The position numbers were made by a program, and so were the translations under genes. Positions 25,396 to 34,405 of a stretch of DNA of 64,000 nucleotides are shown here, piece after piece; within the stretch, counting starts at the first letter, position 1, and each line of letters starts with the position of its first letter. The notes under the pieces were generated by a model, which worked only from the letters and a program-made list of their open reading frames with translations, was not told the origin of the DNA and made no database searches. This DNA comes from DASRDB01 sp035652815 (GTDB lineage Bacteria > Chloroflexota > Ktedonobacteria > Ktedonobacterales > Ktedonobacteraceae): NCBI GenBank assembly GCA_035652815.1, contig DASRDB010000018.1, forward strand, positions 88,356 through 152,355, read 5' to 3'.

Positions 25396-26223
25396 CTAAG
25401 AACGAACGCGACGTTCAGATAACGCGGGGCCGAAGCCCATCAGACGGCGCAGGCGTTCCATCAACGAGGGGGCCTCCGCCACTTCTTCCAGGGGCACTTC
25501 CTCGCCGAGGATGCGCTGCGCGGAACTCCAGTAGGCGCGCCCGGCGCGAGTACGCCTGTCATACACAATTGGTTCGCCCTTGTTGATGGCAATGATGATA
25601 TTTTCATCCTCTGGAACGATGCCCAGGAGATCGATGCCCAGTACTTCTAACACGTCGGCCACGTCCATCATGTCGCCGCGCTTGACCATCTCGGGGCGCA
25701 GGCGATTGAGAATGAGGCGCGGCTCTGGCTTCCCGGCGGCTTCGACAAGCCCGATGATGCGGTCCGCGTCGCGCACCGAGGCCATTTCGGGATTTGCCAC
25801 AATGATGATCTCGTCCGCGCCCACAATGGAGTTGCGGAAGCCCTGCTCAATTCCGGCGGGCGAGTCGATCACCACAAAATCAAATTCCTGGCGCAGTTGC
25901 TGGCAGAGCTGCTGCATCTGGACACTGTTCACGGCGTTCTTATCGCGGGTCTGCGCGGCAGGCAGCAGGTACAACTCCGGCTGCCGCTTGTCTTTAATCA
26001 GGGCCTGGCGCAGTCGGCACTGGCCCTCGACCACGTCCACCAGGTCGTAGACGATGCGGTTTTCCAGTCCCATGACGGCATCCAGGTTACGCAGGCCAAT
26101 ATCGCCATCGACAACCGCGACCTTCTTTCCCAACATCGCCAGAGCCGTTCCAATATTTGCCGTGGTCGTGGTTTTGCCAACACCGCCCTTCCCCGATGTG
26201 ATGGTAATCACCCGACTGTCCAT
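25396..26223 (-). CDS. minD: Septum site-determining ATPase MinD
   Basis: A 275-residue MinD/ParA-type ATPase that binds the membrane when loaded with ATP and carries MinC to block misplaced division. The deviant Walker A is GKGGVGKTT near residue 11, and other signs are DGDIGLRNLD, VIDSPAGIEQGF and NPEMASVRDADR. The C-terminal LMERLRRLMGF is an amphipathic membrane-targeting helix. The ATG at 26223 has GGAG seven bases upstream; an ATG four codons earlier overlaps that site. It lies 66 bases after minC. Confidence 0.97.
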   Translation of the reverse strand: MDSRVITITSGKGGVGKTTTTANIGTALAMLGKKVAVVDGDIGLRNLDAVMGLENRIVYDLVDVVEGQCRLRQALIKDKRQPELYLLPAAQTRDKNAVNSVQMQQLCQQLRQEFDFVVIDSPAGIEQGFRNSIVGADEIIIVANPEMASVRDADRIIGLVEAAGKPEPRLILNRLRPEMVKRGDMMDVADVLEVLGIDLLGIVPEDENIIIAINKGEPIVYDRRTRAGRAYWSSAQRILGEEVPLEEVAEAPSLMERLRRLMGFGPALSERRVRS

Positions 26224-26289
26224 ATGCGTCTCCATATAAGCAACTGTTCAACGTGACTACGCGACGATTGTAGGTGTATATTAAACACG

Positions 26290-27096
26290 TTATCGACGTG
26301 GCGGGCGACCGTTCACCCAGGCCTCGACAACAATCTGGCCGTTCCTGATGGCTGCGACCTCCGGGCGTGGCTGCACCTCGTATCCCTCGGGCGGGCGCGA
26401 GAGCAGGTGGGCAATGCGCAACTGCACAGGAGCCAGAACCAGCGAGCAAATAACCGCGTTCTGGTTATCGGGGTAGCCCGCGTGAACCAGCCCGCGCAGC
26501 ACACCCCAGACAAGAATATCGCCTCCCGCGACCACCTCCGCCCCAGGGTTCACATCGCCGAAGATGACGATATTACTGGAATGATGGATCGCCTGCCCCG
26601 AGCGAACGGTACGCCGGATAAACAGCGTATCGGCGTCCTCATACAGGTTAAATCCCTCGCTCACCTCCAGGCTGCGTGTGGTGCGCGGCTGCTCGCCCGT
26701 GATCTGAAAAGACGACTCAGGAGAAGGAAGCGCCTGCTGCGCTGAGAGCCTGGCCTGCGCCTCCCGGCGGGCGGCAATCACCTGTTCCAGGGGCAGCACT
26801 GAGACCTCGTAGTGCGCCAACAGCGCCTCTAGCTGGGTGCGTTCGCTTCCCTGCAAGGCTCTGCGGCTGGTATCGACAGCCATTGACGCGCCGCGAAAAA
26901 AACCGGGAGCCTCGGCAAGTCGTGCAGATAGAGCATGCAGCACGTCACCGAAAGGCGTTTCCGGCTCCAGGGTCAATAGCAGGCCATTGCGCGTCCCTTT
27001 GATTGCGATCGTTCCTTGCACAGACTGCCTCTCTCCCCGTTCCAGTTTGCGCGGCGCTTCAGCCTCATTGCGTGCCGAAGGTTCCTCCGTGTCCAT
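26290..27096 (-). CDS. minC: Septum site-determining protein MinC
   Basis: A 268-residue FtsZ inhibitor. The N-terminal domain (about 25-110) has the MinC_N pattern, and the C-terminal beta-helix contains the diagnostic NIVIFGDVNPGAEVVAGGDI and ILVWGVLRGLVHAGYPDN. A charged, variable linker connects them. It is the first gene of the minCDE operon on the minus strand and ends 66 bases before minD. The start has only a weak upstream GGGA. Confidence 0.95.
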   Translation of the reverse strand: MDTEEPSARNEAEAPRKLERGERQSVQGTIAIKGTRNGLLLTLEPETPFGDVLHALSARLAEAPGFFRGASMAVDTSRRALQGSERTQLEALLAHYEVSVLPLEQVIAARREAQARLSAQQALPSPESSFQITGEQPRTTRSLEVSEGFNLYEDADTLFIRRTVRSGQAIHHSSNIVIFGDVNPGAEVVAGGDILVWGVLRGLVHAGYPDNQNAVICSLVLAPVQLRIAHLLSRPPEGYEVQPRPEVAAIRNGQIVVEAWVNGRPPRR

Positions 27097-27297
27097 GTTG
27101 TATGTTATCCCACTACTGGATTCAGGGCAACTCTACAATTGATACTGCCTAACACGGCATATCAACATCAAGTATAAGCGGCTGCGCGACAAAACGCAAT
27201 AGGAATAGGATGGAAGTCTCTTGCACTTCTCCCCCAACAAACATACAATGTCGCCAGAACAGATCGAGAACATATAAATGAACGGATGGGTTAAGAC

Positions 27298-28119
27298 ATG
27301 GCCGCTTTTATGAACTTTCCGACGCCCCGCGAGCGTGTCTTGCGGGCAGGCAATACGACCATCGGCGTTATTCCCGATATCTGCCTGGTTTCGCATTTTC
27401 AGGTAGGGAACTGGCAGGTGCTGTACAGGCCAATGGAGACAGGGAACGTCAAACGCTGGGGGTTGCCGTTGATGATCCCCAATTTCTCGCGCCTGGAAAA
27501 CGGCATCTTTAAGGAGAAGGGGACGACCCTGCCTATTCATGGCTTCGGACGCGACCTGCCCTGGCCTGTGACGCAGCAGGACGAACGCTCGCTTACGATG
27601 GAGTTGCAGAGCAACGACTTTACGCGGGCATCTTATCCCTACGACTTTACCTTCACTGCACATATCGAGGCCGGAGAGGGAACGCTGACCTATACTGTGA
27701 CGATGGAGAACCGCAGCAACGAGAAAATGCCCATCGCTCCTGGCTTCCATCCGTACTTTACGGTTCCGCAGCGCGAGAAATCGCGTATTGCGTCGGATGG
27801 CCCTCCCGGTTTCAGCGCGCAAAGTTTCGACTGGATCGAGCATATTCCTGATAATCCTTACCCGTTTTCCCATCGTGTCACCATCCAGATTCCAGAGGGC
27901 GGTACGCTGATTATCGAGGAAATACCGCAGGATGGACAGTACTCGCTGCACAATATGCAGGTCTGGTCGGAGCCTCCGGGCAAACCGGATCATGACTTTG
28001 TATGCTTCGAGCCAACCGTTGGCAGCGAAGACGCGCTCAACCGCCCGGCTGACCGGCTCAATATTGCACCCGGTGCTTCGCGCCGCTTCGTATTACAGTT
28101 AAGGGCGCAACCGACGTAA
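27298..28119 (+). CDS. Aldose 1-epimerase family protein
   Basis: A 273-residue protein of the galactose mutarotase-like fold, resembling the glucose-6-phosphate 1-epimerase branch. Visible features are the WGLPLMIPNFSRLE block near residue 58, PIHGFGRDLPW with the catalytic His, GFHPYFTVP with the second His, and the DFVCFEPTVG segment with the catalytic Glu. It interconverts alpha and beta anomers of sugars or sugar phosphates. It is divergent from minC and upstream of ftsH, with no sugar pathway genes nearby. Confidence 0.88.
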   Translation: MAAFMNFPTPRERVLRAGNTTIGVIPDICLVSHFQVGNWQVLYRPMETGNVKRWGLPLMIPNFSRLENGIFKEKGTTLPIHGFGRDLPWPVTQQDERSLTMELQSNDFTRASYPYDFTFTAHIEAGEGTLTYTVTMENRSNEKMPIAPGFHPYFTVPQREKSRIASDGPPGFSAQSFDWIEHIPDNPYPFSHRVTIQIPEGGTLIIEEIPQDGQYSLHNMQVWSEPPGKPDHDFVCFEPTVGSEDALNRPADRLNIAPGASRRFVLQLRAQPT

Positions 28120-28266
28120 CCATGCAGCACCTGTTTACGTAAGGTATAATAAAGAACAGTATTCACATGATGGCCCACGTACATTCATTGCAGAAATAGC
28201 GTTTCAGACGTTTGAAGCTGCTGTGTGTGTGTAGTGGGGATAAGTCTGAAAGCAAGGGGCATCTCG

Positions 28267-30339
28267 ATGGAGAACGAACCTTCCAACATATACCGGCTAC
28301 AGAACAATAACTCGCCCCAGCGACAGCAAAACCAGTTGCGCCCCAACAACGGGCGGCCAAACGGGCAACCACCGCAGGGTGGCGGCGGCATGTCCTCGCT
28401 CAATCGCTGGCTGCTGATTATTGTGCTGGTCATGCTTGGTATTTACCTGTACCAATTTTTTAGCTCGAATGCGAACAACAGCAACCAGCCGCAGCGTTAC
28501 GAGCTGGCCTACAGCGCTTTCTACCAGCAAATCGCGGCAGGCAACATCAAAGACGTTACCATTAACGGCTCAACGGACATTGTGGGCGATTTTTGCACGC
28601 CTTATCAGGGAAACTCGCAATTTCACGTCGTGCAGTTGCCCAATGGCGATCCCAATCTGCTGCCAGCTTTAACCGATCCCACTAATGCCTATTATCACAA
28701 ACCCACCTGCGCCGATAGCATTACGGTAGTGACTCAGCAGCCCACGGATAACAGCCTGTGGCTGAATATTCTGATCTCGCTGCTGCCCTGGGTCTTCCTG
28801 ATAGCGCTTTTCATCTTCATCAGCCGCCGGGCTACGCAGGGGCAGCAGGGCATCTTCAGCTTCGGCAAGAGCCGGGCGAAGGTGATCCTGGAAGACCGGC
28901 CCAGCACGACCTTTGCCGATGTGGCGGGCGTGGACGAGGCCAAGTACGACTTGCAGGAAGTGGTGGAGTTCCTGAAGACGCCCGACAAGTACCAGCGCCT
29001 GGGTGGCAAGATTCCACGCGGCGTGCTGCTGGTCGGCCCTCCTGGAACTGGCAAAACGCTGCTGGCGCGCGCGGTCGCAGGTGAAGCGGGGGTGCCGTTC
29101 TTCTCGATGAGCGGTTCGGAGTTTGTCGAAGTGCTGGTCGGCGTCGGTGCCAGCCGCGTGCGCGACCTGTTCGATCAAGCGAAAAAGGCCGCTCCCAGCA
29201 TCATCTTTATCGATGAAATTGATGCCGTTGGTCGCCAGCGCGGCGCGAGCATCAACACCAACGACGAGCGCGAGCAAACGCTCAACCAGTTGCTCGTCGA
29301 AATGGACGGCTTCGATACGCGGCAGGCTGTGGTGGTCATCGCTGCTACCAACCGCCCTGATGGCCTGGATGCCGCGCTGCTGCGTCCTGGCCGCTTTGAC
29401 CGCCGCGTAACGGTAGATCGTCCCGACTGGAATGGTCGCCTTGCCATTCTGAAGATTCACACACGCGGCGTTCCCCTGGGGCCAGATGTTGACCTCGTAA
29501 AGGTTGCTCGCGCCACCGTCGGCATGGTTGGCGCTGATCTGGCGAACCTGGTCAACGAGGCCGCTCTACTGGCCGCCCGTCGCAACCTGGATTACGTGAA
29601 CCAGCGCTGCTTCGATGAAGCGCTCGACAAAATCTTGCTCGGCGCGGAACGCCCGCTTGTGCTGAGCGATGAAGACCTCAACGTCATCGCCTATCACGAG
29701 GGCGGGCACGCGCTGGCAGGACTGGTTACGGAGTATTCTGATCCGGTAACGAAAGTCACCATCGTGCCACGCGGGCAGGCGCTTGGCGTCACCATGTCTG
29801 TGCCTGTCGATGATCGCTACAACTATTCGAAGGAATACCTGTTAAGCCAGCTCGTTTACGCGCTTGGCGGGCGGGCCGCCGAGCAGGTCGCCATCGGGCG
29901 CATCACCACCGGCGCGGAGAACGACCTGCAGCGCGTCACCTCGATTGCGCGCCAGATGGTAGCGCGCTGGGGCATGAGCGAGCGGGTTGGCACTATCTCC
30001 TTCAGCGAACGAGGCAACCCGTTCCTCGGTGGCGGCGATACAGGCGCACCCAGCGAGTACAGCGAAACCACTGCCGAATTGATCGATGAAGAGGTAGAGC
30101 GCATCGTGCGCGAGGCCTACGACCGCGCCCTGAACGTCATGCGCACCTACAAGCCGACGCTTGATCGTATCGCCCAGGAACTGCGCAAGCACGAGACTAT
30201 TGATGCCCAGCAACTCCAACAAATCCTGCGTGAAACCGGAGTGGATGTTACTGTCCCGCAAGCCAGCCCTAAACAACCATCCGTAGAGATTGTGCCTCCG
30301 CCACCAACGGAACCGCCGATTGGATACGAGCAGCATTAA
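28267..30339 (+). CDS. ftsH: ATP-dependent zinc metalloprotease FtsH
   Basis: A 690-residue membrane-bound AAA+ protease that extracts and degrades membrane and soluble proteins as a hexamer. It has an Asn/Gln-rich N-terminus, a transmembrane helix near residues 43-62, an extracytoplasmic domain, and a second helix near 165-185. The Walker A is GPPGTGKT (257-264), the Walker B is IIFIDEID, and the zinc site is HEGGH (477-481), with an Asp ligand in AENDLQ. The C-terminus is Pro-rich. The ATG at 28267 follows AAGGGG. A terminator follows. Confidence 0.97.
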   Translation: MENEPSNIYRLQNNNSPQRQQNQLRPNNGRPNGQPPQGGGGMSSLNRWLLIIVLVMLGIYLYQFFSSNANNSNQPQRYELAYSAFYQQIAAGNIKDVTINGSTDIVGDFCTPYQGNSQFHVVQLPNGDPNLLPALTDPTNAYYHKPTCADSITVVTQQPTDNSLWLNILISLLPWVFLIALFIFISRRATQGQQGIFSFGKSRAKVILEDRPSTTFADVAGVDEAKYDLQEVVEFLKTPDKYQRLGGKIPRGVLLVGPPGTGKTLLARAVAGEAGVPFFSMSGSEFVEVLVGVGASRVRDLFDQAKKAAPSIIFIDEIDAVGRQRGASINTNDEREQTLNQLLVEMDGFDTRQAVVVIAATNRPDGLDAALLRPGRFDRRVTVDRPDWNGRLAILKIHTRGVPLGPDVDLVKVARATVGMVGADLANLVNEAALLAARRNLDYVNQRCFDEALDKILLGAERPLVLSDEDLNVIAYHEGGHALAGLVTEYSDPVTKVTIVPRGQALGVTMSVPVDDRYNYSKEYLLSQLVYALGGRAAEQVAIGRITTGAENDLQRVTSIARQMVARWGMSERVGTISFSERGNPFLGGGDTGAPSEYSETTAELIDEEVERIVREAYDRALNVMRTYKPTLDRIAQELRKHETIDAQQLQQILRETGVDVTVPQASPKQPSVEIVPPPPTEPPIGYEQH

Positions 30340-30357
30340 AAGGCCGCAAACGATACG

Positions 30358-30386
30358 AGGCACGCCACAATTGGCGTGCCTTATTT
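30358..30386 (+). terminator. Terminator after ftsH
   Basis: AGGCACGCCA pairs with TGGCGTGCCT across a CAAT loop, followed by TATTTTATT. Confidence 0.88.
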
Positions 30387-30537
30387 TATTGGACTGAGGT
30401 AAGAAGTTTATTCTGCCTTTTCCTCAACAAGTTGATATGTCTGCTCGAATATCTCGCAATCCACAGGCTATCCGCCACCCTCATTAATCACCAGATAATC
30501 CCCAGCTTTTCCGCGCATGCCATCAATAGTAAAGGGT

Positions 30538-31497
30538 TCAGGCATCAAGAGATATACGCTCGAATGCGTCTTCGACCACCGGACGCCCAAAGGTATACAC
30601 TAAGGCATAATACAAGGTCGGGCCAGGAGCGAATGGCTGATGAGTATAGGCAAACCTGATAACGTCCTGCGGCGTGAAAGGAACAGGAAAGAGTTTTTGA
30701 TTTTCAAACTTGTCTCGTACTCCATTTTCCCAACGCCGTAGAAGCTGCTCAATGCTTTTGTTGATCTTGACCATCCCGGTTAAGCCACGCAGCGCGTAGC
30801 GGGTATCTACACCGAAGTTCAAGAAGCAGAGATTAGCCAGGGCAAAATCGACACCTTCATACAAACCCAACTCTTCAGCCAATCCGCGACAGGCGTAATG
30901 GTAGATATCGGGTGCATCGCTTGCAGGACCGCTATCAAGTGGCCTGCTTAATCCCTCTACAACACTGGTTTCATAAATGGTTGGACGGCTGCCAACATGT
31001 TTGCCTCGTTGGGTAAACAGAGTGTACCCATCCGAGGTGACGACCGCGAGCGAAACGCCAAAGGAATGCGAGAAATAAGGCACTGGCTCATACCAATCCA
31101 CTTCAGCCAGATATTGTTCCCGTAAGGCAGATTTGTGGAGACTCATATTGGTCGCTAGAAAGGTGTAGTAATCCGAGGGTCGGAACCACAGATCTAGCGT
31201 CATGTCTTCATGAGTTGGTTCACGACTAATCACAAAACGATCCAGGGCATAGATCTCTCCATTCCAGAAAAAGGGTAAGCCTTGCGCGCGTCTTTGCTCC
31301 TGCTCGTGTTGAATGCGCTCTCTCCTGGCCTGTAATGCTTCAGGAAGCTCCAGCGGGAACGGGATGTAATGCGCACGAAGATGCTGCGGTCGATAGCAAC
31401 GGCTTCCATCTCCATCCAGGGTTTTCCAGGTCGTTTTCAAGTGGCCAAAGGAAAAGCAACCATCGCGGGTTTCATCAGGAAACAATGATTGTGACAT
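30538..31497 (-). CDS. Nudix-like protein of unknown substrate
   Basis: A 319-residue soluble protein. The central region reads AVVTSDGYTLFTQRGKHVGS and continues to YHYACRGLAEELGL, which follows the Nudix order but has Gly where the RE of the box is expected, so activity is uncertain. The N-terminal 130 residues are unlike common Nudix enzymes. The gene starts 10 bases after the stop of the HTH-acetyltransferase-like gene, so the pair is probably one transcript. The strong GC drop compared with ftsH hints at a separate origin. Confidence 0.7.
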   Translation of the reverse strand: MSQSLFPDETRDGCFSFGHLKTTWKTLDGDGSRCYRPQHLRAHYIPFPLELPEALQARRERIQHEQEQRRAQGLPFFWNGEIYALDRFVISREPTHEDMTLDLWFRPSDYYTFLATNMSLHKSALREQYLAEVDWYEPVPYFSHSFGVSLAVVTSDGYTLFTQRGKHVGSRPTIYETSVVEGLSRPLDSGPASDAPDIYHYACRGLAEELGLYEGVDFALANLCFLNFGVDTRYALRGLTGMVKINKSIEQLLRRWENGVRDKFENQKLFPVPFTPQDVIRFAYTHQPFAPGPTLYYALVYTFGRPVVEDAFERISLDA

Positions 31498-31507
31498 AAG
31501 ATGGTCC

Positions 31508-32329
31508 TCACGAATGTTGTATTATGCCCACCCTTCCTCTCCGTTTCGGGAGTGGTACCAACGGCTCATCTTCCTGTTCTAACCGCTCAATAAAGGCTTT
31601 GATTGGCCCTACAGCCTGGCTTAAATTGGTTAAGAGATAGGCATCGCGTTTGCCTGCGATCTTCTCAAAGCCCAGGTGTTGCACCAATTTCTTTCCTTCT
31701 GGAGTGGCGGCGATGGCATACCACTTTTGAATGTCGTAGTGTTTATCTAAGGCAAAAGCCCAGCGAATGGCGCTTCTGATAATGAAATGCCCACGTTCGC
31801 GATCTTTAATGGCATTTCCGGTATGATGAATGGAAATGCTGGGGATATAGACTGTCAAATTTTTCTCCGTCCAGGGTTGGATAGCCTCTGAGGGAATGTC
31901 CTGCTCGCGGATCTCTTCATTGATGAGGGAAAGAATGACCTCTTCTTCTAAGGGCATCATGGTCACGCCAGCAATCCGTTTGCCCCCTTCGCGGGCCGAC
32001 ATGAAAATGTCGTAGTTGGCTTCCCGCCATTCCAGAAGTCTGTCATAGGTGACAATATCTTCTGGCTCATACAGGCTCAGGTGGTTCTGGTAGCTGGCCC
32101 ACAGTTCGCTATTGGTGGCTGGCCCAAAGGTGAGTTTGACCTGATGTTTGCGCTTTAACAGTTTGACATGCGCATCGATGGCTTCTTTGGGATACTTTCG
32201 TCCACGCTTGCGGCCTGCTTCCAGTTCGCTTGGGATCGTCCCATCCTCAGCTCTGCGGTTAAGCGTCGCTTTAGAGATGCCAAGCAGTTTCATCACTTCT
32301 TCGGGCGTATAATACGCTTTTTCCATCAT
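31508..32329 (-). CDS. HTH protein with an acetyltransferase-like C-terminal half
   Basis: A 273-residue protein. The N-terminus (YYTPEEVMKLLGISKATLNR) is a MerR/excisionase-type winged HTH, followed by basic GRKRGRKYPKEA. The middle and end contain IRSAIRWAFALDKHYDIQKW and ATPEGKKLVQHLGFEKIAGK, the arrangement seen at the end of a GNAT fold. It may be a DNA-bound acetyltransferase or a regulator using that fold to sense acyl-CoA. It is followed directly by the Nudix-like gene and is divergent from the HTH-methyltransferase pair. Confidence 0.7.
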   Translation of the reverse strand: MMEKAYYTPEEVMKLLGISKATLNRRAEDGTIPSELEAGRKRGRKYPKEAIDAHVKLLKRKHQVKLTFGPATNSELWASYQNHLSLYEPEDIVTYDRLLEWREANYDIFMSAREGGKRIAGVTMMPLEEEVILSLINEEIREQDIPSEAIQPWTEKNLTVYIPSISIHHTGNAIKDRERGHFIIRSAIRWAFALDKHYDIQKWYAIAATPEGKKLVQHLGFEKIAGKRDAYLLTNLSQAVGPIKAFIERLEQEDEPLVPLPKRRGRVGIIQHS

Positions 32330-32451
32330 GCGGTAGGTGACTTTCCTTTTCGTTGATTACTGCTACTTATGTGTAAGAGCCATAGATATTGTACGCTTTT
32401 TTGGCTCACTCTGCTGAGAAAATGTGAGTTTTAATTGCCATATGATTCTTA

Positions 32452-32480
32452 TTGACAAATTGAGTATATATGCGTAATAT
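32452..32480 (+). promoter_or_regulatory. Sigma-70-type promoter for the HTH-methyltransferase pair
   Basis: TTGACA (32452-32457) and TAATAT (32475-32480) are 17 bases apart, about 77 bases before the ATG. Confidence 0.7.
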
Positions 32481-32556
32481 GATTTATGATACTTGATTTA
32501 TGAAAAGTGAGACTTGAGAAATCGGGCAATGTTAGTAATGTCGAGAGGAGCAAGTC

Positions 32557-32844
32557 ATGCAGAATACCCCTAACCTCAGCGAGCAGGACACTATCCCCAT
32601 CCCGCACGGCGCGATAGCCTTCCACAGCTATCTGCAACGCCACCACCTCACCTTACTGGATGTTTCGCTGGCATCAGGCGTGCGCTATCTGACCATCTGG
32701 AAAATCGCTCAGAACCAGCCTGTCCGCCGTGAGACGGTAGAAATTGTGCGTTCTGTCCTGCAACGGCTGACAGGCGAACCCTTTCGGGAGTATCTGCCTT
32801 ATCTTGTCACCACTCCGCTAGCAGGGGGTCGTAGACATGGATAA
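32557..32844 (+). CDS. Small HTH protein
   Basis: A 95-residue protein whose centre, LTLLDVSLASGVRYLTIWKI, followed by a second helix at PVRRETVEIVRSVLQRL, resembles a Cro/C1-type helix-turn-helix. No enzymatic motif is present. The last four codons overlap the start of the methyltransferase gene by eight bases, which suggests translational coupling. GAGAGGAG lies before the ATG. It is probably a regulator of its own operon. Confidence 0.75.
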   Translation: MQNTPNLSEQDTIPIPHGAIAFHSYLQRHHLTLLDVSLASGVRYLTIWKIAQNQPVRRETVEIVRSVLQRLTGEPFREYLPYLVTTPLAGGRRHG

Positions 32845-33709
32845 AACAGCAGCAGGAGCCGATGCCGTTCCACTCATTAATGTCGAATTGGGTGCAGAAA
32901 CAGCGCGGTTGGTTAACCTGGATCAGATCATGACGCAGTCAATGGGCGGCTTACTACCAGACCTGCCAGCAGAGCAATTGGAAGGCATAAAAAGCCTGCT
33001 TGATCTGGCATGCGGTCCTGGCAGTTGGACGCTGGACGTGGCACATCGCCTGTATCCCTGTCAGATTACAGGTGTCGATACTAGCCGGGAAATGGTGCAA
33101 TATGCGCGAGCAATGGCGCGGGTGCGTGGGCTGGATAATGCTGACTTTCTGGTCATGAACCTGACTCAGCCATTGGACTTTGCGGATGAAACTTTTGACC
33201 TGGTCACCGGGCGCTTGCTTTCACGGGCGCTGGGTCAGGCGTATTGGCCTGCCCTGCTGGGGGAATCTTTCCGGGTGATGAAACCAGGGGGGATCATGCG
33301 CTTGACCGAGTGTGAAATAGCGCTTTCCAATAGTCCGGCCTTACACTACTTGCAAACCTTGCTGACCCGCGCTCTCCGGCAACAATGCCGCACCTGTTCG
33401 GTCGATGGACGGAGCATGGGGATGGTACACCGCCTAGGGAAGTGGCTGCTTGATGCAGGTTTTGAACAACTCCACCAACGTCCTTTTGTGCTGGATAGTT
33501 CGGTCTATTCTTCCTGGCACTACCGGCTGGTCAAAGAGGCCGAAGCCACCTTTTCCCTGTTCAAACCCATACTGCTCTCGACAGAAGTAATTGACGAAGT
33601 TCTATTCGAGAACACGTTACAGCAGATGCTTTTCGAGATGCTGAACGAAGACTTTACCTGCCTCACCTTCGGCTTAACTGCCTGGGCGGTTAAACCTGTC
33701 TATTTGTAG
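32837..33709 (+). CDS. Class I SAM-dependent methyltransferase
   Basis: A 290-residue methyltransferase. Motif I is LLDLACGPGSWTLDVA (about 54-69), followed by ITGVDTSREMV (acidic loop) and the post-motif MNLTQPLDFADETFDLVTGR. A KPGGIMRLTECE segment corresponds to the later core strand. The C-terminal part is helical and unlike common subfamilies, so the substrate is unknown. It overlaps the small HTH gene and converges with the thioesterase gene. Confidence 0.88.
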   Translation: MDKTAAGADAVPLINVELGAETARLVNLDQIMTQSMGGLLPDLPAEQLEGIKSLLDLACGPGSWTLDVAHRLYPCQITGVDTSREMVQYARAMARVRGLDNADFLVMNLTQPLDFADETFDLVTGRLLSRALGQAYWPALLGESFRVMKPGGIMRLTECEIALSNSPALHYLQTLLTRALRQQCRTCSVDGRSMGMVHRLGKWLLDAGFEQLHQRPFVLDSSVYSSWHYRLVKEAEATFSLFKPILLSTEVIDEVLFENTLQQMLFEMLNEDFTCLTFGLTAWAVKPVYL

Positions 33710-33718
33710 TATTGAATA

Positions 33719-33754
33719 TGTGAAACGGGAAAAGAATCTTTTTCCTGCTTCACA
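33719..33754. terminator. Bidirectional terminator
   Basis: TGTGAAACGGGAAAAG pairs with the near-complement CTTTTTCCTGCTTCACA (two mismatches) between convergent genes. Confidence 0.75.
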
Positions 33755-33755
33755 G

Positions 33756-34229
33756 CTATTGATTCAGAAATTCGCGCAACTGCGGGTAATCCTGCATAAT
33801 ATCATCAACCGCCTCTGACGACAGGGGTAGAAATATGCCCTGCGCCTCGGCAAGAATCACACTTTCATCCTCGGCCAGCGTCAGCGCACCGGAAGCCTGC
33901 AACATGCGGCGGCGTTCGCTTTCCAGGCGCGCCCGCACACGAAGCAGCGGCCCATAGGGCACATAGCGGCGATAGCGCACCTCTAGCTTGCCGGTCATCG
34001 TCCATTCTTTGTTGTTGCCGAGCAGCGAGGTGCGGCCCAGCGCTTCATCCAGTACGGCAGCGACTATGCCGCCATGAATGACGCCCGGAAAGCCTTGATG
34101 TTCCTCGCGTGGGGAGAAATCGGCCACCACCGTGTCATTTTCCAGGCGGAAGACCAGGTGCAGGCCATAGGGATTGCGCTGCCCGCACACAAAACAGCGC
34201 TGGTAATCAGTTGTATCGTTTAATTGCAT
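33756..34229 (-). CDS. PaaI-type hotdog-fold thioesterase
   Basis: A 157-residue single hotdog domain. CFVCGQRNPYGLHLVF near the N-terminus is a typical opening for this group, and the catalytic block is GFPGVIHGGIVAAVLDEALG (about 48-67), with HGG and Asp. Later strands include VRYRRYVPYGPLLRVRARL. The family hydrolyses acyl-CoA thioesters. The ATG follows GGAGTA. It is convergent with the methyltransferase gene. Confidence 0.9.
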   Translation of the reverse strand: MQLNDTTDYQRCFVCGQRNPYGLHLVFRLENDTVVADFSPREEHQGFPGVIHGGIVAAVLDEALGRTSLLGNNKEWTMTGKLEVRYRRYVPYGPLLRVRARLESERRRMLQASGALTLAEDESVILAEAQGIFLPLSSEAVDDIMQDYPQLREFLNQ

Positions 34230-34405
34230 TGCTATACTCCCTGTTTCCTTGTAAAATGGATTCTAGCAAACCATTCCCTGCATGTACAAGGCTGCGGTCT
34301 CTGAAGCGAATAACAGAGATAGAGCGTATTTCTATGTAAGATGAGACCCATCCTTATTCGTGAGTGTCGGGTGAATATTGCAAATATATGAATGCGAGGA
34401 AACAG

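Noticed and set aside
27133..27993. Long minus-strand frame opposite the aldose epimerase gene
   Set aside because: It is antisense to a well supported enzyme, has Arg/His-rich composition and no ribosome binding site.
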